Source of the DNA: Thermococcus gammatolerans EJ3 | GTDB taxonomy: Archaea > Methanobacteriota_B > Thermococci > Thermococcales > Thermococcaceae | Direction of reading: 5' to 3' | NCBI RefSeq assembly: GCF_000022365.1 | Contig: NC_012804.1 | Location: 1,922,001-1,986,000 of the forward strand | DNA: 64,000 nt | In this document: one piece after another, positions 51,590 through 60,137 of the stretch | Layout of the letters: every line of letters starts with the position of its first letter | How positions within the stretch are numbered: position 1 is the stretch's first letter | Program-made: the position numbers and the translations under genes | Notes under the pieces: generated by a model | The model's database searches: none | The model's input: the letters and a program-made list of their open reading frames with translations, nothing else | Told to the model about the DNA's origin: nothing

Positions 51590-52834
51590 ATGAAGAAGAG
51601 TAGAACAAAGATAGCGGCAACAGCACTACTACTGGCAGCAGTGATCCTAGTGATCCCGGCCGTGTACGGAGTCCAACCCGACAACGCGGGTACCCTTTAC
51701 TCTGCATATCTTGACTGGCTTCAGGGAAAGCCAGTCGGACTCGCGAAGATTAACATCCAGACCCCCGAAAAGCTGAGCGGAGCCAAGATAGTTGTAATTG
51801 ACATGACCTCCCAGAAACCGCGCCAGCTCTATTCCGGAGACCTCTACACACCTACCGTCAAGATAGAAAGGAAGCCCATGGGCACGTATCTGGAAACCAA
51901 AGTCGAGAACGGCAGAGTAGAAAGTGTTGAAAAAGTCAGATTCATGCCGGTTACCCTGCTCATAATAGTCGCAAACGAGAACTACTGGGGCGTGAAGACC
52001 ATAACCTTCGAGCCGAACAAACCCATGACAACCCTAAACTTAAAGGTACCACTCCACAAGGGGAAGGCCAGAAGAGGCGGCATCCACGTTGAGAGCATAC
52101 GAACTGAAGACCATGGGGAAATCACTATCAATGGCATAAAAACGGCCATCATAAGGAGCCTACCCGGAACCACCGTCAGCTGGGTTGTCGGCAGGGACGA
52201 CGCGATAGCATACGAGAGCTTTTCCCAAGATTGGGTAGACAAACCTGACCCAACAATGTGGCAGGATTCAGGGTCAACTCTAGTGAAAGATAAAGAAATA
52301 TCTTGCGCAATCTCCGCCTCAGACGGAGAAGTTCGCCTTGTGACTTCAAACGTTGCTTATAGAGTAACCGAAACTGAGATCTGCACGTGGCTCTGGTGCA
52401 GGGACATCTGGACTTTAGTCCCAATAAGAATAGAGAACTTCCACGTAACTTCCATAGGTCACTACAGCGGGGAAATACCCGCAGGAATGCCCGTTAGGTA
52501 CCGGGACAGAAGCGAAAACATAAACTCTTTTGACATACTGTTCGATGGATCCTCTGACAACGGAGGGGTTTACTTCACGACCACTATCTCAACGCAGGTC
52601 TGCGGTGGAGCCGGCGTTCAGGTGTGCTTTACAGGAAACGTGGACACATACCGTGAAAGTGCCACTGGTTACAGACCTCACTACCACGTAACCATAAACA
52701 ACTGGGGACATCACACACGGCTCTACTACGCTTACAAGGACGGAAACGGAAGAAACTACTACGAGATCTACCTGAAATGGGGGCCGGCCGACGATTCAAT
52801 GCCCCAGCCCCTCACGGCATCCGACAAGGAATGA
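51590..52834 (+). CDS. Secreted protein of unknown function
   Basis: A 414-aa exported protein. The signal peptide spans about residues 1-27 (TALLLAAVILVIPAVYG). The mature part is beta-rich with paired cysteines (EICTWLWCRD, QVCGGAGVQVC) that could form disulfides. No membrane anchor or CGP-CTERM tail follows, so it may be released. I do not recognise the family. It stands alone between thrC and the LigB-like gene behind a strong promoter. Confidence 0.75.
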   Translation: MKKSRTKIAATALLLAAVILVIPAVYGVQPDNAGTLYSAYLDWLQGKPVGLAKINIQTPEKLSGAKIVVIDMTSQKPRQLYSGDLYTPTVKIERKPMGTYLETKVENGRVESVEKVRFMPVTLLIIVANENYWGVKTITFEPNKPMTTLNLKVPLHKGKARRGGIHVESIRTEDHGEITINGIKTAIIRSLPGTTVSWVVGRDDAIAYESFSQDWVDKPDPTMWQDSGSTLVKDKEISCAISASDGEVRLVTSNVAYRVTETEICTWLWCRDIWTLVPIRIENFHVTSIGHYSGEIPAGMPVRYRDRSENINSFDILFDGSSDNGGVYFTTTISTQVCGGAGVQVCFTGNVDTYRESATGYRPHYHVTINNWGHHTRLYYAYKDGNGRNYYEIYLKWGPADDSMPQPLTASDKE

Positions 52835-52876
52835 GAGAATTTTTATTTCGCTTTTCTCACCCTTTTCTGTGGTACC

Positions 52877-53668
52877 ATGCTCGTCGGAATAGGCATGATG
52901 CCCCACGGGAACCCGGTTCTTGAGCCCCCAGACGAGGAAACCGAGAGGCTCGCGGAAGTCCTGAGGAGAATCGGTGAGGAGTTCAAAGATGCAGACTCCT
53001 ACGTCCTGATAAGCCCGCACAACGTCAGAATGAGCGACCACCTCGGCGTCGTCCTTGCTGAAAACCTCGTCTCGTGGCTCGGCTTCGAGGGAAAGGAACT
53101 GCCAGGGGAGTGGAAGACCGACAGAGAGCTGGCCGAGGAAATTTACGAGGCCGAGAAAAATGCGGGAATGCCCGTCGTTGACCTGAACTTTGCATCACTC
53201 CGCGGTGAGTACTCTCGCTGGCCGCTGAGCTGGGGTGAGCTGATCCCGCTCCAGTTCCTCGAAAGGAAACCGCTCGTCCTGATGACGCCGTCGAGGGGAG
53301 TTAGCAGGAAAACGCTCGTCCGCTTCGGCGAAATCCTCAGCGAAGTCCTTGAGCTGGAGGAGAAGAGGGTTGCGCTGATAATCAGCGCGGATCACGGGCA
53401 CGGTCATAGCGAAAACGGCCCCTACGGGAAGGTGAAGGAGAGTGAGGAGTACGACAGGCTGATAATGAAGCTCATCAACGAAGACCGCCTTGAGGAGCTT
53501 CTCAGCATCCCCGAGGACCTCGTTAGGAAGGCCCTCGTGGACAGCTACTGGCAGATGTTAATAATGCTCGGGGCGATGAGAAAAGCGGAGTTCGAGTTAA
53601 AGGCGAGTGCCTATGCCTGTCCGACATACTTCGGCATGGCAGGGGCGCTGTGGGTGAGAAAAAGCTAA
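52877..53668 (+). CDS. Class III extradiol dioxygenase/MEMO-like protein
   Basis: A 263-aa protein of the LigB/MEMO superfamily: GIGMMPHGNPVLEP, LISPHNVRMSDH, the metal-site-like ISADHGHGHSENGPYG and a C-terminal CPTYFGMAGALW. Bacterial relatives cleave catechols, while archaeal relatives include the AmmeMemoRadiSam group. His residues at metal positions are kept, but the substrate is not known. It overlaps the alaX remnant by a few bases at its 3' end. Confidence 0.8.
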   Translation: MLVGIGMMPHGNPVLEPPDEETERLAEVLRRIGEEFKDADSYVLISPHNVRMSDHLGVVLAENLVSWLGFEGKELPGEWKTDRELAEEIYEAEKNAGMPVVDLNFASLRGEYSRWPLSWGELIPLQFLERKPLVLMTPSRGVSRKTLVRFGEILSEVLELEEKRVALIISADHGHGHSENGPYGKVKESEEYDRLIMKLINEDRLEELLSIPEDLVRKALVDSYWQMLIMLGAMRKAEFELKASAYACPTYFGMAGALWVRKS

Positions 53669-53993
53669 ACGACTCCAAAACTAGTCTCCAAAAGCCCCCT
53701 GCTCCTCCTGAAGCGAACCTTTCCGATTTTTATCCCCCAATTCCGCCCGTCGTCCTCGTGTGCTCCTTATTGCACGCGTTGACGTTCCAGCCCTCGATGA
53801 CGACCACCTTGAGGGTTTTAACCTCCTCCGGAACGGGAAACAGGTCGTACATGTCCTCTCCGAAGTGCTTCTCCGCTTCTTCGCGCGGAAGCTCGTAAAC
53901 CTCAACTGGAGCGTTCTCCTGGACTTTCTCATTGGCGAGGCGCTCTATTTCCTCTACCTCCTCGGGCGTTGGCTTCCGATTGAACTTGACGGT
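53665..53993 (-). pseudogene. alaX remnant (tRNA-Ala editing), 5'-deleted and frameshifted
   Basis: The minus strand codes for the C-terminal two thirds of a small AlaX editing protein: [38 protein letters not shown] and the zinc-site region [19 protein letters not shown]. The N-terminal part with the HxxxH motif is missing: homology stops at about 53993, where the ybaK remnant begins. After TTGGIG the frame shifts at a G run; the next frame continues [20 protein letters not shown]. Two lesions indicate a dead gene. Confidence 0.82.
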
Positions 53994-54246
53994 CAGCCTT
54001 CCGAAGCTGGAAAAGAAATTCGGAAAGTGCAGGTTTGCAAAGCCAAAAGAGGTCAAAGAACTTACAGGCTACGAGGTCAGTGGCGTTTCTCCCGTCGGCG
54101 TGCCGCTCAGGACAATAATTGACCCAAGGGTTCTGGAGAACGAGCACGTCATCGGCGGGGGAGGGGCCGTTAACAAACTCATCAGGATAAGGCCCGAGAG
54201 AATCGTCGAGTACCAGCGGGCGGAGATAATGGACGTTAGAGAATAA
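53986..54246 (+). pseudogene. ybaK/proX remnant (tRNA editing), 5'-deleted
   Basis: The plus strand codes for the C-terminal half of a YbaK/ProX-type aminoacyl-tRNA deacylase: [39 protein letters not shown] and HVIGGGGAVNKLIRI. The first half of the domain is absent and no sensible start exists; the open frame upstream is alaX text read antisense. It abuts the alaX remnant head to head. Confidence 0.82.
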
Positions 54247-54374
54247 TCGGGCCAGTTATCAACCCCACAGGTAAATTCAAACGGGGAATATTCAGCCGTG
54301 TTTGGATGTTTTTCAGTTCAATAATAGCTTTATCGAATAAATCCCGCTTAGAGCTTGTATTATTAAACGAAAAC

Positions 54375-54382
54375 CGTTATAA
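54375..54382 (+). promoter_or_regulatory. TATA box for the cDPGS-family gene
   Basis: GTTATAAG in AAAACCGTTATAAGTG, about 50 bp before the ATG at 54431. The leader holds a GGGGTGA ribosome binding site. Confidence 0.6.
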
Positions 54383-54430
54383 GTGTAAAGCTCGATACGT
54401 CAGCGGACAAAGTTTTAGGGGTGAACAAAA

Positions 54431-55777
54431 ATGGCCGAGAAGAAAAAGAAGAGGGTCCTGATTCTCGGAGCGGCCGGAAGGGACTTCCACAACTTCAACG
54501 TGTTCTTCAGGGACAACCCTGAATACGAGGTCGTTGCCTTCACCGCCACTCAGATTCCGGACATCGAGGGCAGGCTTTACCCGCCCGAGCTCGCCGGCGA
54601 GCTCTACCCGAACGGAATCCCGATATGGAGCGAGGATGACATGGAGAAGATAATCAAGGAGCACGACATTGATATAGTCGTCTTCGCCTACTCCGACGTC
54701 TCCCACGAGCACGTCATGCACCTCGCCAGCAGGGCCCACAGCGCTGGTGCCGACTTCTGGCTCCTTGGACCCAAGAGCACCATGCTCAAGTCCAGCAAGC
54801 CTGTCGTTGCGGTCACCGCCGTCAGAACCGGCTGTGGAAAGAGCCAGACCTCAAGAAAGGTCGCCCAGCTCCTCCAGGAGATGGGGTACAAGGTCGTTGC
54901 CATAAGGCACCCGATGCCCTACGGTGATTTGAGGAAGCAGGTCGTCCAGCGCTTCGCCACATTCGAGGACCTCGACAAGTACGAGTGCACCATCGAGGAG
55001 AGGGAAGAGTACGAGCCCTACATCGAGCGCGGTATGGTGGTTTACGCGGGCGTTGACTACGAGAAGATTCTCCGCGAGGCCGAGAAGGAAGCCGACATAA
55101 TCCTCTGGGACGGAGGAAACAACGACTTCCCGTTCTACGAGCCCGACCTCTGGATAGTTGTCACCGACCCGCACAGGCCCGGCCACGAGCTCAAGTACCA
55201 CCCCGGTGAGACCAACTTTAGAGCCGCTGACGTCATAATCATCAACAAGATCGACACCGCTAACAGAGACGACATCCAGAAGGTCCGCGAGAGCATCGAG
55301 AAGGTCAACCCGAACGCCACCGTCATCGAGGCCGCTTCACCTATATTCGTGGACAACCCCGAGCTCATCAAGGGCAAGCGCGTTCTCGTCGTCGAGGACG
55401 GTCCGACCCTCACCCACGGCGGCATGAAGTACGGAGCCGGGTACGTTGCAGCGAAGAAGTTTGGAGCGAAGGAAATCATCGACCCGAGGCCCTACGCCGT
55501 CGGCTCCATCGTCGAGACCTACAAGAAGTACCCGCACCTCGACGTCATCCTCCCTGCTATGGGCTACGGCAAGAAGCAGATTAAGGAGCTCGAGGAGACC
55601 ATCAACAGGGCCGATGCCGACGTCGTCATCATGGGCACCCCAGTTGACCTGCGCAGGTTCATGAACCTCAACAAGCCAGCCGTTCGCGTCCGCTACGAGC
55701 TCGAGGAAATCGGCCAGCCCAAGCTCAAGGACATCCTCGAGAACTGGGTCAAGAACTGCGAGAAGCTTAAGAAGTGA
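54431..55777 (+). CDS. Cyclic 2,3-diphosphoglycerate synthetase-family GTPase
   Basis: A 448-aa COG2403 protein with an N-terminal Rossmann-like domain (LILGAAGRDFHNFNV) and a SIMIBI-type NTPase core: VRTGCGKSQTSRK as P-loop, ILWDGGNNDFPF and INKIDTANRDD. The Methanothermus enzyme of this family makes cyclic 2,3-diphosphoglycerate, an osmolyte and thermoprotectant. Whether Thermococcus makes it is unclear, so another acyl-phosphate ligase role is possible. Codon usage is strongly biased, which suggests high expression. Confidence 0.85.
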   Translation: MAEKKKKRVLILGAAGRDFHNFNVFFRDNPEYEVVAFTATQIPDIEGRLYPPELAGELYPNGIPIWSEDDMEKIIKEHDIDIVVFAYSDVSHEHVMHLASRAHSAGADFWLLGPKSTMLKSSKPVVAVTAVRTGCGKSQTSRKVAQLLQEMGYKVVAIRHPMPYGDLRKQVVQRFATFEDLDKYECTIEEREEYEPYIERGMVVYAGVDYEKILREAEKEADIILWDGGNNDFPFYEPDLWIVVTDPHRPGHELKYHPGETNFRAADVIIINKIDTANRDDIQKVRESIEKVNPNATVIEAASPIFVDNPELIKGKRVLVVEDGPTLTHGGMKYGAGYVAAKKFGAKEIIDPRPYAVGSIVETYKKYPHLDVILPAMGYGKKQIKELEETINRADADVVIMGTPVDLRRFMNLNKPAVRVRYELEEIGQPKLKDILENWVKNCEKLKK

Positions 55778-55835
55778 TTCCCGGAACGGGAAACCCTTTT
55801 ATTCTCTTCTTTCGTAATCTTGTACAGGTGATCCT

Positions 55836-56096
55836 ATGGCAATGGTACTCGCATTTGTCGGGATAGTTTGGTTGTTGGGCATACTCAGCCTGATAGCAGT
55901 GATTTGGGTGATATACGATATCGTGACAAAACAGAAGCGCATGCCGGATACGGAAAAGTTGATATGGATCCTTGTGGCCCTCTTCCTTAACATAATCGGG
56001 GCGATAATATATTATCTCGTTGTCAAGGCCAGCGGCAAATACGAGGAGGCTCCGGAGGAAAGGTTTGAAGGCCTAGATAATCCGATTGAGATCTGA
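55836..56096 (+). CDS. PLDc_N domain small membrane protein
   Basis: An 86-aa protein with two membrane helices (VWLLGILSLIAVIWVIYDIV and LIWILVALFLNIIGAIIYYL) and the RMPDTEKLIW link typical of the phospholipase D-nuclease N-terminal (PLDc_N) module. No catalytic PLD domain follows. The role of stand-alone PLDc_N proteins is not known. ATG 55836 follows CAGGTGATCC. Confidence 0.82.
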   Translation: MAMVLAFVGIVWLLGILSLIAVIWVIYDIVTKQKRMPDTEKLIWILVALFLNIIGAIIYYLVVKASGKYEEAPEERFEGLDNPIEI

Positions 56097-56103
56097 CCGG
56101 AAG

Positions 56104-56193
56104 CCTTTTATGTTGAAACGCCTAACCCAAATCGCCCGGGGAGCACCGCCGAGGGCGGAGTCAATGAACTCGGGCGGGTTATTACCCCCTTTT
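56104..56193 (+). ncRNA. Candidate structured RNA with own promoter
   Basis: A TATA-like CTTTTATG (56104-56111) lies about 25 bp before a compact fold. GCCCGGG (56134-56140) pairs with CTCGGGC (56169-56175), enclosing hairpin CCGCC-GAG-GGCGG (56146-56158) and an asymmetric internal loop. A hairpin GGGT-TATT-ACCC (56176-56187) and TTTT (56190-56193) follow. No ORF explains the pairing. I do not recognise the RNA family; H/ACA-like or regulatory are options. Confidence 0.4.
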
Positions 56194-56226
56194 ACGGCGT
56201 TTTTGGAGGTTCAATACTGGAACTGA

Positions 56227-56316
56227 GGGCGTCTCTTTGGAATTATTCCTGAGAAGCGCATCTTCACCATCCAGCTCAAGAAGAGCAACAAGGCAGAGAT
56301 ATCAATCAAGATTTAA
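56227..56316 (+). pseudogene. C-terminal gene remnant
   Basis: 30 codons opening just after a stop and ending at TAA 56314-56316, reading GIIPEKRIFTIQLKKSNK then AEISIKI. Codon choice (CGC, ATC, TTC, ACC, CAG, CTC, AAG) is that of a well-expressed local gene, but there is no start. It looks like the tail of a deleted gene. The parent is unknown. It overlaps the 3' end of the convergent DUF3368 gene. Confidence 0.45.
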
Positions 56317-56800
56317 GCTCTCCAGCGCTTTTCAATATTTTTCGCACGATTTCATCGGAGATTCTGAACCCGTGCTTCCTCAGTTCTTCTACATAGGGTC
56401 CAATTTCACTAATCAGACCCTTCCTTTTGGCAAAAAGCAGAATTCCAAGTGTCCCGGTTACTCTCAGTTCAAAGCTCCTCGCGACCTTCCTCGGTTCCTT
56501 ATCATCGAGAACGACCAAATCAACGTCCTTTTCAATGGCAAACGATATTGTCTCGGCCTCTCCGTAATCAACCAGCTCAAGCAGGAACCTAACGAGTCGC
56601 TGATTCGTGGGTGAGACCTTTTTCAAAAAGTTCGCCTTCGCTATATCCACAGCCTCCTCATGCGCGACTCCTTCCACAACGGTTTCGTAGTAGACTGCAT
56701 TGGTAATGTAGACCTCGTCAAAGAGTTCATCGAGAATGTGGAGCAGTCCAAGCTTGGCGAGAAATATGAGTGGCGATGAGTTTATGGCAACTCTTATGAT
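56306..56800 (-). CDS. DUF3368 PIN-like toxin, standard start codon missing
   Basis: Homology runs from 56800: codons ATC ATA AGA GTT then VAINSSPLIFLAKLG, the DUF3368 N-terminus, continuing through VVLDDKEPRKVARS and LRVTGTLGILLFAKRKG. The ribosome binding site GGAGG sits correctly before the ATC, but there is no ATG, GTG or TTG upstream of GTG 56677. Using GTG 56677 would give 123 aa and lose the first 41 residues including the catalytic strand. It overlaps the UPF0175 gene by 7 bp. Either a rare start (ATC/ATA) is used or the toxin is dead. Confidence 0.7.
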   Translation of the reverse strand: MIRVAINSSPLIFLAKLGLLHILDELFDEVYITNAVYYETVVEGVAHEEAVDIAKANFLKKVSPTNQRLVRFLLELVDYGEAETISFAIEKDVDLVVLDDKEPRKVARSFELRVTGTLGILLFAKRKGLISEIGPYVEELRKHGFRISDEIVRKILKSAGELKS

Positions 56801-57045
56801 AGCTCCTCCAGGACTTTGAGGTCGTTCTTAAGCTCCTCCTCGTCGTAAGGAATCCCTTTGCCTTCCCGCGCAAGAATCTCGAGAAACTCCCACTTGCTCA
56901 GCCCAGCCAGCTTTCTCGCTTGGCCAAAAGAGAGTATTCCCCTCTCATATAGCCTTATGGCCAACTCAACCTTGACCCTCTCTTCTATCTCGTCCTCGGG
57001 CAGTTTTACTATTTCAGGAAGCTCAACAACTATCCTCTTTCCCAT
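56794..57045 (-). CDS. UPF0175 family antitoxin
   Basis: An 83-aa protein of the UPF0175 family: VELPEIVKLPEDEIEERVK and LYERGILSFGQARKLAGLSK, a helix-turn-helix-like segment, ending LKNDLKVLEELS. UPF0175 genes usually sit just before DUF3368 toxins, as here. A TATA-like TTTATATA (57132-57142, minus) precedes it, flanked by repeated GAGTTCTCA elements that may be its operator. Confidence 0.85.
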   Translation of the reverse strand: MGKRIVVELPEIVKLPEDEIEERVKVELAIRLYERGILSFGQARKLAGLSKWEFLEILAREGKGIPYDEEELKNDLKVLEELS

Positions 57046-57111
57046 TCTCCCACCGTTCCCCTTTTGCGTTCCAAACCTATTTAACGCCTTCGCATCGGGC
57101 GTTATGAGTTT

Positions 57112-57166
57112 TGAGAACTCACACTTTTCAAGGTATATAAATTAGGTGAGAACTCGAAGTTCTCAC
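57112..57166 (-). promoter_or_regulatory. UPF0175 promoter with flanking inverted repeats
   Basis: The minus-strand TATA (ATTTATATACC) is bracketed by GAGTTCTCA-containing sites. A perfect 8-bp inverted repeat GTGAGAAC-TCGAA-GTTCTCAC lies at 57146-57166, and TGAGTTTTGAGAACTCA at about 57114-57130. Their placement each side of the TATA box fits an autorepressor operator. The 57146-57166 palindrome also overlaps the yjbQ stop and could form a 3' hairpin on that transcript. Confidence 0.55.
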
Positions 57167-57573
57167 TCCCCCATAACCTGCACTATTACCCTTCTTTGCC
57201 TCGGCCTGACGTCGAGTTCGACGAAGAAAATCTGCTGCCAGGTTCCACGAACGAGCCTGCCGTCAACGATTGGGAAGCACTCACTCGCGCCGAGGAGCGT
57301 CGCACGCAGGTGGCTGTGGGCGTTGTCATCTATCCTGTCGTGGAGGTAGCCGGCGCCTTTTGGTATCAGCTCCCGTAGAGTGCGCTTGAAGTCCTCCAAG
57401 AGACCCGACTCGTGCTCTATCGTGACTATAGCGCCCGTAGCCCCGGGCACGAAAACGAGAGCAATGCCGTTCTCGATTCCGCTCTCCTCGACGACCCTTT
57501 CAACCTCGGCCGTTATGTCCACGAGGTCGATCTCTCCCCTCGTAGAAAACCGGAGCTCCCGGGTGTAAATCAC
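57163..57573 (-). CDS. yjbQ: YjbQ/UPF0047 family protein
   Basis: A 136-aa protein of the YjbQ family: LVFVPGATGAIVTIEHESG, GAGYLHDRIDDNAHSHLRAT and GTWQQIFFVELDVRPRQR. E. coli YjbQ has weak thiamine-phosphate synthase activity. Here it overlaps by 4 nt a thiamine-type regulator gene, which supports a link to thiamine metabolism in this organism. Confidence 0.92.
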   Translation of the reverse strand: MIYTRELRFSTRGEIDLVDITAEVERVVEESGIENGIALVFVPGATGAIVTIEHESGLLEDFKRTLRELIPKGAGYLHDRIDDNAHSHLRATLLGASECFPIVDGRLVRGTWQQIFFVELDVRPRQRRVIVQVMGE

Positions 57574-58469
57574 CTTCTCACCCCCAGCTCGTTAATCAGA
57601 AGTTCAACCTTTTTCAGCACATCGAAGGGATCCCTGCCGAAGATGTAAACGAGGGGCTCAACACCGTGACCGCCTTCATCAACAACGACATCGTAGAGAG
57701 CATCGGCAAATGGTCTGGCTATCTCCTTAATTGCCTCATCCTCCGGCATTCCCTCTGTTTTTACCCGTGCGACCCTGAAGTTAAGCCTCCGGAGGGCCTC
57801 CCTGATCCTATCACTGTAGCGAACGTTGAGAACGCTCCGTACTTCCGGACGAAGCCTGCCAACCTCAACGAGAATACCTGCGGTGAACCTGCTGGCCCCG
57901 AACTCAGGAGGCAGTGCGTAGGGCTTCCCCTTGGCTATCGTTATCCTCCCCGGAACCGCTGCCACCTCCTCCGGACCTTTGGGAGAAGGCAGGGCATAGG
58001 CAAAGTTGCTCCTGACCTCAGGGATGAGCTCCTTAAAACCATCCATTTCCACCAGCCTCTTCAGGGCGACGGCAAGTTCCTCAAGGACTTCTGTGCCAGT
58101 CCTGTCGGAGTATATGGAGTTGCAGGCCTCCTCGCTAATCCCCGCGTACTTGGAGTAGAACTTACAGAGAAAACCGCTCCTGAAGAGTTCCACGAGACGC
58201 TTTGAAACCAAGACCACAGCTTCTTCTCTCGTCCCGCCGTAGAGGATGAACCTTCCGATTTCCTCCGCCAGTTCATCGAGCTTTCTCGCCAGCTCCCCAG
58301 GGGGCCTTTTGTACCTGCCGGCGAGATACTTGCTCACCATTGCCTGGGTAACTCCTAAGTAATCCGCAATCTCAGCCTGTCTGAAGCCCCCTCGATAGAG
58401 GACTTCAGCAACCTTCGCCCGCAGATAAGGCATGACCTCTTCTGCCAGATAAACGGCGGGAGTCCTCAT
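57570..58469 (-). CDS. thiR: ThiR-type thiamine regulator (HTH + ThiN domain)
   Basis: A 299-aa protein with an N-terminal helix-turn-helix (RQAEIADYLGVTQAMVSKYL) and a C-terminal ThiN-like domain (RSNFAYALPSPKGPEEVAAV, GKPYALPPEFGASRF, FADALYDVVVDEGGHG). ThiN domains make or bind thiamine phosphate; HTH-ThiN fusions without ThiD act as archaeal thiamine repressors (ThiR). ATG 58469 follows GGTG at 6 nt. It is transcribed before yjbQ, with which it overlaps. Confidence 0.88.
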   Translation of the reverse strand: MRTPAVYLAEEVMPYLRAKVAEVLYRGGFRQAEIADYLGVTQAMVSKYLAGRYKRPPGELARKLDELAEEIGRFILYGGTREEAVVLVSKRLVELFRSGFLCKFYSKYAGISEEACNSIYSDRTGTEVLEELAVALKRLVEMDGFKELIPEVRSNFAYALPSPKGPEEVAAVPGRITIAKGKPYALPPEFGASRFTAGILVEVGRLRPEVRSVLNVRYSDRIREALRRLNFRVARVKTEGMPEDEAIKEIARPFADALYDVVVDEGGHGVEPLVYIFGRDPFDVLKKVELLINELGVRR

Positions 58470-58550
58470 AACCATCACCAGCCAGAGCATAATCGACTTA
58501 TAGCCTAAAGGTATTGCGGTTTTTACTGAACAAAATTATGTCAAAAAAGA

Positions 58551-59651
<1,101 letters not shown>

Positions 59652-60107
59652 ATGCCCGAGCTGAAGGTTGAGGTAATCCCCGAAGGGACAGTCATAGACC
59701 ACATTCCGGCCGGAAAGTGGCTCAAGGTCATCGAAATCCTTGGATTAACCAAGCCGAACGGGGGAACGCTGCTGATAGCCTCGAACGTCCCCAGCAAGAA
59801 GCTCGGAAGGAAGGACATCGTAAAAGTTGAGGGAAGGTATTTGAGCGAGGAAGAGGTCAACAAGATTGCCCTCATCGCGCCTGACGCCACCGTTAACATC
59901 GTCAGGGACTACAAGATAGTGGAGAAGTTCAAGGTCTCGATTCCAGACGAGATAGTGGGAATCCTCACCTGCCCAAATCCAAACTGCGTCAGCAACCACG
60001 AGTACGTGAGGCCGCGCTTCAAGGTCGAGAGCAGGGAGCCGCTCAAGCTCCGCTGCCACTACTGCGAGAGAACGATTGAAGGGGAAGAGATAATCGGGAA
60101 CCTTTAG
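59652..60107 (+). CDS. pyrI: Aspartate carbamoyltransferase regulatory subunit
   Basis: A 151-aa allosteric subunit that binds nucleotides and holds the PyrB trimers together. N-terminal nucleotide-binding domain (EGTVIDHIPAGKWLKVIEIL) and a C-terminal four-Cys zinc domain (CPNPNCVSNHE, CHYCERT). The ATG at 59652 directly follows the second copy of the 14-nt repeat; the GGGGGTG inside that repeat is its ribosome binding site. Confidence 0.97.
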   Translation: MPELKVEVIPEGTVIDHIPAGKWLKVIEILGLTKPNGGTLLIASNVPSKKLGRKDIVKVEGRYLSEEEVNKIALIAPDATVNIVRDYKIVEKFKVSIPDEIVGILTCPNPNCVSNHEYVRPRFKVESREPLKLRCHYCERTIEGEEIIGNL

Positions 60108-60137
60108 CTTTTTAACCTCCTCGTCTTTTCTATTTCG

